Shown here one piece after another: positions 1-8,911 of a DNA stretch of 64,000 nt. Numbering within the stretch: position 1 is the stretch's first letter; each line of letters begins with the position of its first letter. The notes under the pieces were generated by a model that worked only from the letters and a program-made list of their open reading frames with translations, searched no databases and had not been told where the DNA came from. The position numbers and the translations under genes are program-made. The stretch is from an uncultured Bacteroides sp. (GTDB taxonomy: Bacteria; Bacteroidota; Bacteroidia; Bacteroidales; Bacteroidaceae), in contig CABMPP010000010.1 of NCBI GenBank assembly GCA_902388495.1, positions 1 to 64,000 of the forward strand. Reading direction: 5' to 3'.

Positions 1-51
1 AGGCGGAGGAGTTTGAGATACACTTGTTATCACACGCCCCTAAATTATCAT

Positions 52-2271
52 TTAGTTTCTTGAAACTTGTTTCACTCCCTTCACCGTCCTCAGCTTTTTG
101 ATGAGCGCTTCCAGGCGTCCCGTATCACCCACCATGATCGTCAGTGTGCCGGAGAACAATCCGTCGTGCGAATCAATCCCTATGCTTCTCAACGTAATTC
201 CCGTTTCTTTGGAAATGATGGAAGTGATGTTCGTCACAATCCCGATGTCATCGTGCCCAACAACGCGGAGCGTAATGGGATATTGCGTGCCTTGTGACTT
301 CCCTGCCCAACGCGCCTTTACAATGCGGTAGCCGAAGCGTGAATGCAAGTCGCTGGCATTGGGGCAGTCACTGCGGTGTATCTTGATGCCTCCCGTCACG
401 CTGACAAATCCGAAGACATCATCGCCATAAATAGGATTGCAGCAACGTGCCAGCTTGAAGTCCAGCCCTTTCAGGTTCTGGTCAATGACGAGCACATCTT
501 CTTTGGTGCTGATTTCTTCCGGCATGGTCTGCTGCAGGTTGTAGCCTTCGGCACTGCGGTAGGTTATGTCGTCACGCGTATCGTTTTCCCGTTTCTGCTG
601 TTCGACGTACTTGTCCATGATGTCGTTTACATCAAGCTCCTCGTCGGCAATGGCCTGGAAAAAGTCTGTCACCACTTTGAAGCCGAGGCGCTTGATAAGG
701 CGCATCATTGTACCCTCATCATACTCCACTTTCCGGTTCTTGAACTTCCGTTCCAGTGTCTCTTTGGCAAAGGCATGCTGGCGGGCTGCCATTTCTTTCA
801 GTGCCTGGCGTATTTTGGTGCGGGCTTTGGAAGTGGTCACGATGTTCAGCCAGTCCTGCTTGGGCGTTTGCGTGTTGGACGTCATGATTTCCACCTGGTC
901 ACCGCTTTGCAGCACCTGCTTCAACTGTACGTTCTTGCCGTTCACTTTGGCACCAATGCATTTGCAGCCCAGCTTGCTGTGGATGTGGAAAGCGAAATCG
1001 AGCACAGTGGAGCCTTTGGCCAGCTTGAACAGGTCTCCTTTCGGAGTAAAGACGAAAACCTCGTCCTCGTATAAGTCCAGTTTGAACCGGTCCATGGTTT
1101 CCAGTCCGCTGCTGTCCGAGTTTTCCAAGGCTTCGCGTACGGAGGTCAGCCATTCGTCGAGTCCCGTTTCGCCTTTCACACCTTTGTAGCGCCAGTGGGC
1201 GGCAAGGCCGCGTTCGGCAATCTCGTCCATGCGTTCGGTGCGTATCTGTACTTCCACCCATTTGCCTTCCGGACCCATCACGGTGATGTGCAGAGACTCG
1301 TAGCCGTTGCTTTTGGGCACGGACAACCAGTCGCGCAAGCGCTTGGGATTGGGCTGGTACATATCCGTCACGATGGAGTATGCCTGCCAGCATTCCAGCT
1401 TCTCCTTTTCGTAGGCAGAATCTAATATCACACGGATGGCAAACAAGTCGTAAACGCCTTCGAAGGGGCATTTCTGCTTCTTCATCTTCTGGTAGATGGA
1501 GTGGATGGACTTGGTACGTCCCTTGATGTGGAACTTCAGTCCGGCTTCTTCCAGCTTCTTCTGTACCGGAGCGATGAAGGCGGCGATGTACTTGTCGCGC
1601 GATGCCTTTGTTTCATTCAGTTTCTCTTTGATATGGTAGTAGATATCTCTCTCCGTATATTTCAGCGAGAGGTCTTCCAATTCCGATTTCAGCTTGTACA
1701 ACCCCAACTTGTGGGCGAGGGGGGCATAGAGATAGGCAGCCTCGTTGGCTACTTGCCGGCGGGCTTCGTCGTTCTCGCAATCCTTGATTTGCCGCATCAC
1801 GTTCACACGGTCGGCAATCATGATAAGGATAACCCGCATATCTTCGGCAAAGGACAGTAGCAGGTTGCGGAAGTTCTCGGACTCGATAGTGGGGCTCTTG
1901 GAGTAGAGTTCGTTGACGCGTATCAGTCCCCGGATGATGCCTGCCACGTCTTCACCATAACTATGTTCCACTTCCTCGGAGGTACAAGTGCCGCAACGCA
2001 CTGAGTCGTGCAGCATCAATCCCAGGATGGACGCCCGCTTCATGCCGATCTCTTCCGCCACGATGACGGCAGTCTGCATATCCTTGATGACAGGGTTCAG
2101 ACCGAAAATATCCCGTTGTATGTGGTGGTTTTGTATAGTGTTGACAAGATGTGTTTTCAGTTTCCTGCAGTCGCCTTTCAGAAGTGTTTCTCCCGAGAGC
2201 TGCAATAATTTTCGGTAGAGGGAGAAGAGTAAATCCTTCTCCTCGGTAGTGAAAAATTCATCTGTTTCCAT
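52..2271 (-). CDS. relA: RelA/SpoT-family (p)ppGpp synthetase with degenerate hydrolase domain
   Basis: This RSH enzyme makes the stringent-response alarmone from ATP and GDP/GTP. Domain order is HD-hydrolase region, synthetase (ending QIRTERMDEIAERGLAAHW), TGS (VFVFTPKGDLFKLAKGSTV) and C-terminal ACT. The HD region keeps LMLHD, but the following acidic pair is Arg-Cys (HDSVRCGT) and the later ADRxHN is ADRVNV, so hydrolysis is probably lost. The synthetase signature is RLRD, close to the RxKD type, with PKSNGYESLH intact. The frame stays open up to an ATG at 2355. I prefer the ATG at 2271 (739 aa) because a minus-strand -7 box TACCTTTG lies at 2300-2293 and the extra 28 residues are lysine/arginine-rich and unlike the family. 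It is divergent from the next gene. Confidence 0.93.
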   Translation of the reverse strand: METDEFFTTEEKDLLFSLYRKLLQLSGETLLKGDCRKLKTHLVNTIQNHHIQRDIFGLNPVIKDMQTAVIVAEEIGMKRASILGLMLHDSVRCGTCTSEEVEHSYGEDVAGIIRGLIRVNELYSKSPTIESENFRNLLLSFAEDMRVILIMIADRVNVMRQIKDCENDEARRQVANEAAYLYAPLAHKLGLYKLKSELEDLSLKYTERDIYYHIKEKLNETKASRDKYIAAFIAPVQKKLEEAGLKFHIKGRTKSIHSIYQKMKKQKCPFEGVYDLFAIRVILDSAYEKEKLECWQAYSIVTDMYQPNPKRLRDWLSVPKSNGYESLHITVMGPEGKWVEVQIRTERMDEIAERGLAAHWRYKGVKGETGLDEWLTSVREALENSDSSGLETMDRFKLDLYEDEVFVFTPKGDLFKLAKGSTVLDFAFHIHSKLGCKCIGAKVNGKNVQLKQVLQSGDQVEIMTSNTQTPKQDWLNIVTTSKARTKIRQALKEMAARQHAFAKETLERKFKNRKVEYDEGTMMRLIKRLGFKVVTDFFQAIADEELDVNDIMDKYVEQQKRENDTRDDITYRSAEGYNLQQTMPEEISTKEDVLVIDQNLKGLDFKLARCCNPIYGDDVFGFVSVTGGIKIHRSDCPNASDLHSRFGYRIVKARWAGKSQGTQYPITLRVVGHDDIGIVTNITSIISKETGITLRSIGIDSHDGLFSGTLTIMVGDTGRLEALIKKLRTVKGVKQVSRN

Positions 2272-2342
2272 AATCGTCCGTATTTTATGCTTCAAAGGTA
2301 AGTTTTTTCTTCTTTTTCTTGACAGCTGTTCCGCTTTTTTTG

Positions 2343-2350
2343 TATTTTTG
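2343..2350 (+). promoter_or_regulatory. Putative -7 box for the DUF4301 gene
   Basis: TATTTTTG matches the Bacteroides -7 consensus TAnnTTTG, with a CTTG about 21 nt upstream. It sits 27 nt before the ATG at 2377. Confidence 0.45.
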
Positions 2351-2376
2351 GGCATGAATTAATAAAACAAGATATT

Positions 2377-3894
2377 ATGATGACACCGCAAGACAAAGAG
2401 TTGCTCGCAAAGAAAGGCATCTCGGAAGAACAAATAGCCGAACAGTTGGCTTGTTTCGAAAAGGGTTTCCCGTACCTGAAGTTATTTGCTGCCGCTTCTG
2501 TAGAGAAGGGTATTCTGGCACCGGATAGCGACGAACAGAAGAAATATCTGGACGCGTGGGAGGCTTATACACAGACAGATAAAACAGTGGTTAAGTTTGT
2601 GCCTGCATCGGGTGCTGCCAGTCGTATGTTCAAGAATTTATTTGAATTTCTTGGAGCAGATTACGAGACGCCGCAAACAGACTTTGAGAAGACTTTCTTC
2701 GATAAACTCGAGAAGTTCGCTTTCTATAATGATCTGAATGCTGTATGTAAGGAATCTACCAGTGAGGATATTCCCGGTCTGATAGCTGCCGGAGATTATA
2801 AGACGGTGGTGGCAGGTCTGCTTGAGGCAGCCGGCCTGAATTATGGCGCTTTGCCCAAAGGCTTGCTGAAATTCCATAAGTATGAAGACGGCAGCCGCAC
2901 ACCGCTGGAGGAACATCTGGTAGAAGGTGCTCTCTATGCTGCCAATAAGAACGGTAAGGTGAATGTGCACTTTACGGTTTCGCCCGAACACCGCGCTTTG
3001 TTCCAGGCACTGGTCGATGAAAAGGCTACGGCTTATGCCAAGAGGTATGGAGTGGATTATAACATTACGTTCTCGGAACAGAAGCCGAGCACCGATACGA
3101 TTGCTGCCGATATGGACAACCAGCCGTTCCGTGATAACGGTAAACTGTTGTTCCGTCCGGGCGGACACGGTGCATTGATCGAGAACTTGAACGACCTCGA
3201 TGCGGATATTATCTTTATAAAGAATATAGATAATGTGGTGCCCGACAAACTGAAAGGTGACACCGTATTATATAAGAAACTGATTGCCGGTGTACTGGTT
3301 GCCCTTCAGCAGAAAGCATTTGCTTATCTTCAGTTGCTGGATGGCGGTAAGTATACGCACGAGCAGATTCTTGAAATTCTTCAGTTCCTGCAGAAACAGC
3401 TTTATTGCAAGAACCCGGACGTCAAGGACTTGGAAGATTCCGAACTGGTGATGTATCTGAAAGAGAAGCTGAACCGTCCGATGCGTGTTTGCGGTATGGT
3501 GAAGAATGTAGGCGAACCGGGTGGCGGTCCGTTCCTGGCATACAACAGTGACGGTACTATCTCCCTGCAAATCCTTGAAAGTTCGCAGATCGATATGAAT
3601 GATCCGGAGAAGAAGGAGATGTTCGAGAAGGGTACGCACTTCAATCCGGTAGATCTGGTTTGTGCGGTTCGCGATTACAAGGGACATAAATTCGACCTTG
3701 TGAAGTATGTAGATAAGGCTACGGGCTTCATTTCCTATAAATCGAAGAATGGCAAGGAGCTGAAGGCGCTTGAACTTCCGGGATTGTGGAACGGTGCCAT
3801 GAGCGATTGGAATACGATATTTGTAGAGGTTTCTTTGACTACATTCAATCCGGTGAAGACGGTGAATGATTTGCTGAGGGAACAGCATCAATAA
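2377..3894 (+). CDS. DUF4301 family protein
   Basis: A 505-aa soluble protein without signal peptide or membrane segment. From memory of Bacteroidales proteomes I assign it to DUF4301, a family with no proven function. Visible features are VPASGAASRMFK near residue 75, which resembles a nucleotide-sugar or phosphate-binding glycine loop, and LLFRPGGHGALIENL near 255, also a possible ligand loop. The start is ATG-ATG, so 2377 and 2380 are equivalent. It is transcribed alone, divergent from the RSH gene, and followed by a hairpin-rich repeat. The sequence alone does not give a substrate. Confidence 0.8.
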   Translation: MMTPQDKELLAKKGISEEQIAEQLACFEKGFPYLKLFAAASVEKGILAPDSDEQKKYLDAWEAYTQTDKTVVKFVPASGAASRMFKNLFEFLGADYETPQTDFEKTFFDKLEKFAFYNDLNAVCKESTSEDIPGLIAAGDYKTVVAGLLEAAGLNYGALPKGLLKFHKYEDGSRTPLEEHLVEGALYAANKNGKVNVHFTVSPEHRALFQALVDEKATAYAKRYGVDYNITFSEQKPSTDTIAADMDNQPFRDNGKLLFRPGGHGALIENLNDLDADIIFIKNIDNVVPDKLKGDTVLYKKLIAGVLVALQQKAFAYLQLLDGGKYTHEQILEILQFLQKQLYCKNPDVKDLEDSELVMYLKEKLNRPMRVCGMVKNVGEPGGGPFLAYNSDGTISLQILESSQIDMNDPEKKEMFEKGTHFNPVDLVCAVRDYKGHKFDLVKYVDKATGFISYKSKNGKELKALELPGLWNGAMSDWNTIFVEVSLTTFNPVKTVNDLLREQHQ

Positions 3895-3954
3895 GGGATA
3901 ATTTACCAGCGTAGCGCTGGAGCAAGATTTCCATTCGGATTACTTGCGCAGCAA

Positions 3955-4137
3955 TGCCTGAAAGGCTTTCATCTATTAGCCCAGGGCAACGCCCTGGGTT
4001 TAAGAACGCCCCTTCACTTTACGCCCTGAAAGGGCATAAGATTGTATAACGGGCTTTTGCCCTTTCAGGGCGCAGAGATCGGAGCGCATTATTACCCAGG
4101 GCGTTGCCCTGGGCTAATAGATGAAAGGCTTTCAGCC
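3955..4137. repeat. Long nested inverted-repeat element
   Basis: Fills most of the 341-bp gap between the DUF4301 gene and purT. The outer arms (about 3955-4003 and 4089-4137) are reverse complements with only a few mismatches, and each contains its own palindrome (CCCAGGGC-AA-CGCCCTGGG). An inner pair (CGCCCTGAAAGGGC at 4022 and its complement near 4068) is nested inside. A further GGGGCGCTGCGCCCC palindrome lies near 4175. No ORF is present. It looks like a REP/BIME- or MITE-type element and could fold into one long RNA hairpin. Confidence 0.8.
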
Positions 4138-4235
4138 TTAGGATGCGCAATCATACCGAAAGGAAATTTTGTTGGGGGCGCTGCGCCCCTAAATTCCCAT
4201 TTATCCGTGTGATTATAACTATTTTGAAAATATAA

Positions 4236-5402
4236 ATGAAGAAGATTTTATTATTAGGTTCCGGTGAACTGGGTAAAGAGTTTGTGATTTCCGCCCAACG
4301 CAAAGGGCAATACATCATTGCTTGTGACTCGTACGCCGGAGCACCTGCCATGCAAGTGGCAGATGAATGTGAAGTGTTCAGCATGCTGGACGGTGACGCT
4401 TTGGAACGCGTAGTACGCAAACATCAACCGGATATCATTGTTCCGGAAATTGAAGCTATCCGCACGGAACGCTTGTATGACTTCGAGAAGGAAGGCATTC
4501 AGGTAGTGCCCAGTGCACGTGCCGTAAACTTCACCATGAACCGCAAAGCGATACGTGACCTTGCTGCGCAGGAACTCGGACTGAAGACCGCCAAATACTT
4601 TTATGCCAAATCTTTGGAAGAGCTGAAAGCTGCTTCCGAAAAGATTGGCTTCCCTTGTGTGGTAAAACCGTTGATGTCTTCTTCCGGCAAAGGCCAGTCT
4701 CTGGTGAAGAGTGCCGATGAACTGGAACATGCGTGGGAATATGGCTGTAACGGCAGTCGCGGTGACATAAAGGAGCTTATTATTGAAGAGTTCATCAAGT
4801 TCGACAGCGAAATAACCCTGCTGACTGTAACCCAGAAGAATGGTCCGACTTTGTTCTGTCCGCCCATCGGACATGTGCAGAAGGGTGGGGACTATCGCGA
4901 AAGTTTCCAGCCTGCACATATTGACCCTGCCCATCTGAAGGAAGCGCAGGACATGGCAGAGAAGGTGACCCGTGCCTTGACCGGTGCCGGTCTTTGGGGC
5001 GTGGAATTCTTCCTCAGCCACGAGAACGGAGTTTACTTCTCCGAACTTTCTCCGCGTCCGCACGATACGGGCATGGTGACTTTGGCAGGAACGCAGAATC
5101 TCAATGAGTTCGAGCTTCATCTGCGTGCCGTGCTTGGTTTGCCTATTCCGGGCATCAAGCAGGAGCGCATCGGAGCAAGTGCTGTAGTACTTTCCCCGAT
5201 AGCCAGCCAGGAACGTCCCAATTACCGGGGTATGGAAGAGGTTACGAAAGAAGAAGATACCTATCTGCGTATTTTCGGTAAGCCGACCACTCGGGTAAAC
5301 CGTCGCATGGGCGTTGTGCTGTGCTACGCACCACTTGGCAGCGATCTGGATGCTTTGCGTGATAAGGCAAAGAGTATTGCTGCGAAAGTAGAAGTCTATT
5401 AA
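4236..5402 (+). CDS. purT: Formate-dependent phosphoribosylglycinamide formyltransferase
   Basis: An ATP-grasp enzyme that makes formyl-GAR from GAR, formate and ATP, the third step of purine synthesis, without folate. At 388 aa it has the normal family length. The N-terminus has the pre-ATP-grasp loop [11 protein letters not shown]. The grasp centre shows [15 protein letters not shown] near residue 145, and the metal/ATP site shows WGVEFFLS near 255 with [10 protein letters not shown] near 270. The C-terminal RRMGVVL matches the family. It is monocistronic, with hairpin repeats on both sides. Confidence 0.95.
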   Translation: MKKILLLGSGELGKEFVISAQRKGQYIIACDSYAGAPAMQVADECEVFSMLDGDALERVVRKHQPDIIVPEIEAIRTERLYDFEKEGIQVVPSARAVNFTMNRKAIRDLAAQELGLKTAKYFYAKSLEELKAASEKIGFPCVVKPLMSSSGKGQSLVKSADELEHAWEYGCNGSRGDIKELIIEEFIKFDSEITLLTVTQKNGPTLFCPPIGHVQKGGDYRESFQPAHIDPAHLKEAQDMAEKVTRALTGAGLWGVEFFLSHENGVYFSELSPRPHDTGMVTLAGTQNLNEFELHLRAVLGLPIPGIKQERIGASAVVLSPIASQERPNYRGMEEVTKEEDTYLRIFGKPTTRVNRRMGVVLCYAPLGSDLDALRDKAKSIAAKVEVY

Positions 5403-5431
5403 GTAATTAATAAGATTGTACGAAATATAAC

Positions 5432-5522
5432 ATCATTCTGTCATTCAGAGCGAAGCGAAGAATCTACTCCCTTGAATACACAGAGAAGAGATTCTTCGCT
5501 TCGCTCTGAATGACAGAATGAT
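5432..5522. repeat. 34-bp perfect inverted repeat
   Basis: Arms 5432-5465 and 5489-5522 are perfect reverse complements (core TCAGAGCGAAGCGAAGAATC) around a 23-nt loop. It lies between the convergent ends of purT and the PepSY-like gene, so it can act as a bidirectional terminator. It has no coding potential and looks like a dispersed MITE-like repeat. Confidence 0.85.
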
Positions 5523-5554
5523 ATATTTATCAGATTTTTGTTATACTCTAATCA

Positions 5555-6046
5555 CTAAAAGAATAATCCCGGATAAATCTCTCCTCCAAGTTCCGTTACA
5601 TCAAGGCTTTGCAGTAATTGTCCATCCGGAGCATAGAATAGCTGAAACTCTTCTTCCGAATTGTATTGCTCCACTTCAAGAACAATCACCGTAGGATGTT
5701 TGGGAAAGGTGATGATGCGGACATCCCTCAGCCGCATGCCCGCCATCGTACTGTTCATAAAAGCTTCTGCCACGGGAGCCGGTACTTTTTCCAACGATTC
5801 TACATCTGTTTCGGTCATAACCCACTCTGCATCATTACTGAACCAGACATCAAGTTCCTGATTGTCCGTTATAAACTCTGCAACGTAGCAACCGGCCATT
5901 TGGCTCCACTCTACATTTGTTGCTTTGGGATACATCTTTTGAAAGGCTGTATCTATCTTTGCAGGAAGGTGGCCTTCTGCAAAAGCAGAAATAGAAATCA
6001 GCAATAACAGGCTCGTCAGTAAGCCGGATAATCTGAGATTCTTCAT
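5555..6046 (-). CDS. Secreted PepSY-like protein
   Basis: A 163-aa exported protein. The frame extends to 6184, but the ATG at 6046 gives a clean signal peptide (MKNLRLSGLLTSLLLLISIS, cut near AFA-EG), so I use it. The mature part has two repeats of roughly 60 aa, with FQKMYPKATNVEWSQMAGCY and an EVEQYNSEEEFQLFY strand. This is the pattern of the PepSY-like beta-lactamase-inhibitor-fold proteins common in Bacteroides. Function is unknown; a periplasmic or surface binding role is inferred. It lies downstream of ispE on the same strand, with a 61-bp gap. Confidence 0.8.
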   Translation of the reverse strand: MKNLRLSGLLTSLLLLISISAFAEGHLPAKIDTAFQKMYPKATNVEWSQMAGCYVAEFITDNQELDVWFSNDAEWVMTETDVESLEKVPAPVAEAFMNSTMAGMRLRDVRIITFPKHPTVIVLEVEQYNSEEEFQLFYAPDGQLLQSLDVTELGGEIYPGLFF

Positions 6047-6107
6047 AATCAAGGTTGGTTTTATTTTATTGTAAGAAACAACCTTGCCGGCCTTTTGTTT
6101 CAACGAA

Positions 6108-6947
6108 TCAGAGAACTTTATCCGCCAACTTGCCTTTGTACACGAAAGCCTTTTCTCCGAAATCCACTTCCGGCAATACCGCATCTGCTTTGAACAGTCC
6201 GTAAACCGATGAACCCGACCCGCTCATGGAAGCATATACAGCACCTTGTCTGTACATCTCTTCCTTTATCTCTCCGATGGCAGGGAATTGCGGGAATACG
6301 CTTTCTTCAAAATCATTGACCATGTACTCTTTCCATGCTTCGACGGGCAGTTGCACAATCTCCCTCAGGGATCTTTGGGGATGATGGGGCTTGATCTGTG
6401 CAAAAGCATCGCGCGTCGAGACAAAGATATCCGGCTTTACCAACCATATCTGGTAACCTTTCAGCGAGAGTGAGACCGGAGAGAAGATGTTTCCGATGCC
6501 TTCTGCATAAGTGGGCCGATTCTTGATGAAGAATGCACAATCGGCACCCAGCCTGGCAGCAAATGTTTCCAGCATTTCGTCTGCCAGTCCGAGATTGAAT
6601 TTCTCATTCAGCAGCTTCAACATAAAGGCTGCATCTGCCGAGCCGCCACCCAGTCCTGCACCCGACGGAATACGCTTGAAGAGGTGAATATCTACCGGAG
6701 GAAGCCCGAATCTTTCATCCAGCAGTTTATAAGCTTTTACAACCAGGTTGTCTTCCGCTTCTCCTGCTATTTCCAATCCGGCCTGATGCAGGCGGTATTT
6801 CTTGCCGTCTTCGTTCAGCATGTTTATTTCCAGTGCATCTTCTACAGGAATGGGATAGAATATGGTTTCCAGATTGTGATATCCGTCGGGACGTTTCTCT
6901 GTGATATTCAGTCCCAAGTTTATTTTGGCGTTTGGAAAAGCAAGCAT
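6108..6947 (-). CDS. ispE: 4-diphosphocytidyl-2-C-methyl-D-erythritol kinase
   Basis: A GHMP kinase that phosphorylates CDP-ME in the MEP isoprenoid pathway. It is 279 aa, within the family range. The N-terminal [12 protein letters not shown], the glycine-rich ATP loop [15 protein letters not shown] near residue 90 and the C-terminal [13 protein letters not shown] near 245 are the three GHMP motifs. Its leader carries a doubled TTATAACT-type repeat also found before dnaB on the other strand. Confidence 0.96.
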   Translation of the reverse strand: MLAFPNAKINLGLNITEKRPDGYHNLETIFYPIPVEDALEINMLNEDGKKYRLHQAGLEIAGEAEDNLVVKAYKLLDERFGLPPVDIHLFKRIPSGAGLGGGSADAAFMLKLLNEKFNLGLADEMLETFAARLGADCAFFIKNRPTYAEGIGNIFSPVSLSLKGYQIWLVKPDIFVSTRDAFAQIKPHHPQRSLREIVQLPVEAWKEYMVNDFEESVFPQFPAIGEIKEEMYRQGAVYASMSGSGSSVYGLFKADAVLPEVDFGEKAFVYKGKLADKVL

Positions 6948-6953
6948 CTTTTC

Positions 6954-6982
6954 AGTTATAAGTTGTGAGTTATAAGTTATTT
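6954..6982 (-). repeat. Doubled AACTTATAACT leader repeat before ispE
   Basis: Read on the minus strand, two copies of AACTTATAACT separated by CAC lie immediately before the ispE start. The same arrangement, with a different 3-nt spacer, occurs at 7104-7132 on the plus strand before dnaB. Confidence 0.75.
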
Positions 6983-7103
6983 ATTGGTGGATGCAAAGTT
7001 AACAATTAATTTAAAACTTATATGTTAATAGCAATTGAACGATGGAAGAAAAGAACTATCTTTGCTCTCCCTTTTAAGCAAGACTTATAGTCAGGTATTA
7101 GCA

Positions 7104-7132
7104 AATAACTTATAACTAATAACTTATAACTA
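7104..7132 (+). repeat. Doubled AACTTATAACT leader repeat before dnaB
   Basis: Two copies of AACTTATAACT separated by AAT lie just before the dnaB GTG. Together with 6954-6982 this forms a widely spaced inverted repeat across the divergent promoter region. Confidence 0.75.
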
Positions 7133-7137
7133 CAAAA

Positions 7138-8712
7138 GTGGCAGAACAAAGAAGAACATCCCGTACTCCGAAAGGCAAAACTCCGCAGCCCGTTACCGAC
7201 TATGGGCGCATCCAGCCGCAAGCGCCGGAATTGGAAGAAGCCGTATTGGGTGCTTTGATGATTGAGAAAGACGCTTATTCATTGGTAAGCGAGATTCTTC
7301 GTCCGGAGTCTTTTTATGAGCACCGGCACCAGTTGATATATTCCGCAATCACCGACTTGGCAGTAAATCAGAAGCCGGTGGATATCCTCACCGTGAAAGA
7401 GCAGCTTGCCAAACGGGGCGATCTGGAGGAAGTAGGCGGACCGTTCTATATTACCCAATTAAGTAGTAAGGTTGCCTCTTCTGCGCATATCGAGTACCAT
7501 GCGCGTATCATAGCGCAGAAGTCATTGGCACGCGAATTGATTACTTTCACCAGCAATATCCAGAGCAAGGCTTTTGACGAAACGCTGGACGTGGACGACC
7601 TGATGCAAGAAGCCGAAGGCAAGCTGTTTGAGATTTCTCAGCAGAACATGAAGAAGGATTATACGCAAATCAATCCTATCATTGCCGAAGCTTACGACCT
7701 GATTCAGAAAGCTGCCGCCCGTACCGACGGTTTGAGTGGCTTGGAAAGCGGTTATACCAAGCTGGATAAGATGACTTCCGGTTGGCAGAAGTCCGACCTT
7801 ATTATCATCGCTGCCCGTCCTGCCATGGGTAAGACGGCGTTCGTGCTTTCGATGGCAAAGAATATTGCCGTGAACTTCCGCAACCCCGTAGCCCTGTTCT
7901 CTCTTGAAATGAGCAACGTACAGTTGGTGAATCGTTTGATTTCCAATGTGTGCGAAATTCCGAGTGAGAAGATCAAGAGCGGTCAGCTGGCGGACTATGA
8001 GTGGCAGCAGCTGGACTACAAACTGCGCGACCTGCTGGATGCTCCGCTCTATGTGGACGATACGCCTTCTCTGTCGGTATTCGAACTCCGTACGAAAGCC
8101 CGCCGACTGGTGCGTGAACATGGTGTGAAGATTATCATCATTGACTACCTTCAGCTGATGAACGCGAGTGGTATGTCATTCGGCAGCCGCCAGGAAGAGG
8201 TAAGTACCATTTCGCGTTCATTGAAAGGTTTGGCAAAGGAACTGAATATTCCTATCATTGCCTTGTCTCAGTTGAATCGTGGTGTGGAGAACCGTGAAGG
8301 CGAGGAGGGTAAGCGTCCTCAGTTGAGCGACCTTCGTGAGTCCGGTGCCATTGAGCAGGATGCCGATATGGTGTGCTTCATTCACCGTCCCGAATATTAC
8401 AAGATATACACTTCTGCCGACGGTAGCGACCTCCGTGGTATGGCAGAGATTATCATAGCCAAGCACCGTAACGGTGCCGTAGGCGATGTACGTTTACGTT
8501 TTATCGGTCAGTTTACCCGCTTTGCAAATCCGGAGGACGATATGGTCATTCCACCTCCGGCAGAGGGTGGCGGGGGAGCTACGTTCGGTTCGCGTATGAA
8601 TGCGCCTATTGGCAGTGATGCCACACCTCCTCCTCCTTCGGCTGCCGACTTTCCGGTGCAGACGGATAATCCGTTCGGCGGGGTAGGTTCGGATGGACCA
8701 TTGCCGTTCTAA
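7138..8712 (+). CDS. dnaB: Replicative DNA helicase DnaB
   Basis: A hexameric 5'-3' helicase of the replication fork. It is 524 aa with a GTG start. The N-terminal primase-interaction domain covers about residues 25-125. The RecA-like C-terminal domain shows Walker A AARPAMGKTAF near 228, FSLEMS near 257, Walker B IIIIDYLQLM near 335 and SQLNRGVENR near 380. There is no intein. The C-terminal 60 residues are a Gly/Pro-rich tail of low complexity, probably disordered, ending NPFGGVGSDGPLPF. It converges on the TamB-like gene. Confidence 0.97.
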   Translation: MAEQRRTSRTPKGKTPQPVTDYGRIQPQAPELEEAVLGALMIEKDAYSLVSEILRPESFYEHRHQLIYSAITDLAVNQKPVDILTVKEQLAKRGDLEEVGGPFYITQLSSKVASSAHIEYHARIIAQKSLARELITFTSNIQSKAFDETLDVDDLMQEAEGKLFEISQQNMKKDYTQINPIIAEAYDLIQKAAARTDGLSGLESGYTKLDKMTSGWQKSDLIIIAARPAMGKTAFVLSMAKNIAVNFRNPVALFSLEMSNVQLVNRLISNVCEIPSEKIKSGQLADYEWQQLDYKLRDLLDAPLYVDDTPSLSVFELRTKARRLVREHGVKIIIIDYLQLMNASGMSFGSRQEEVSTISRSLKGLAKELNIPIIALSQLNRGVENREGEEGKRPQLSDLRESGAIEQDADMVCFIHRPEYYKIYTSADGSDLRGMAEIIIAKHRNGAVGDVRLRFIGQFTRFANPEDDMVIPPPAEGGGGATFGSRMNAPIGSDATPPPPSAADFPVQTDNPFGGVGSDGPLPF

Positions 8713-8754
8713 AATGTGCATTTGGCTTGTTCCTTTTGTGCATTTGGCTTATTG

Positions 8755-8898
8755 ATAATGCTGCTTTGCCTTATGTATAACTTCGTCCTCCGGTTGTGGG
8801 CTCTTCGGGGGACAGGCGTGTGCCCTTCAGCCCACGTATGTAAACCGTTCGGCCCTCAATGGGAAAACGAAGTTATACATAAGGCAAAGCAGCATTAT
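8755..8898. repeat. 32-bp perfect inverted repeat with internal stem
   Basis: Arms 8755-8786 and 8867-8898 are perfect reverse complements (core TGCCTTATGTATAACTTCG) around an 80-nt interior. The interior can form its own stem (GTGGGCT/AGCCCAC). It lies between the convergent dnaB and TamB-like genes. Just upstream, TGTGCATTTGGCTT is repeated directly near 8715 and 8738. It is probably a MITE-like element acting as a bidirectional terminator. Confidence 0.85.
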
Positions 8899-8911
8899 AT
8901 ACTATCTGTTT

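Noticed and set aside
343..1074. 243-aa plus-strand frame opposite the RSH gene
   Set aside because: Antisense shadow of the TGS/synthetase coding region.
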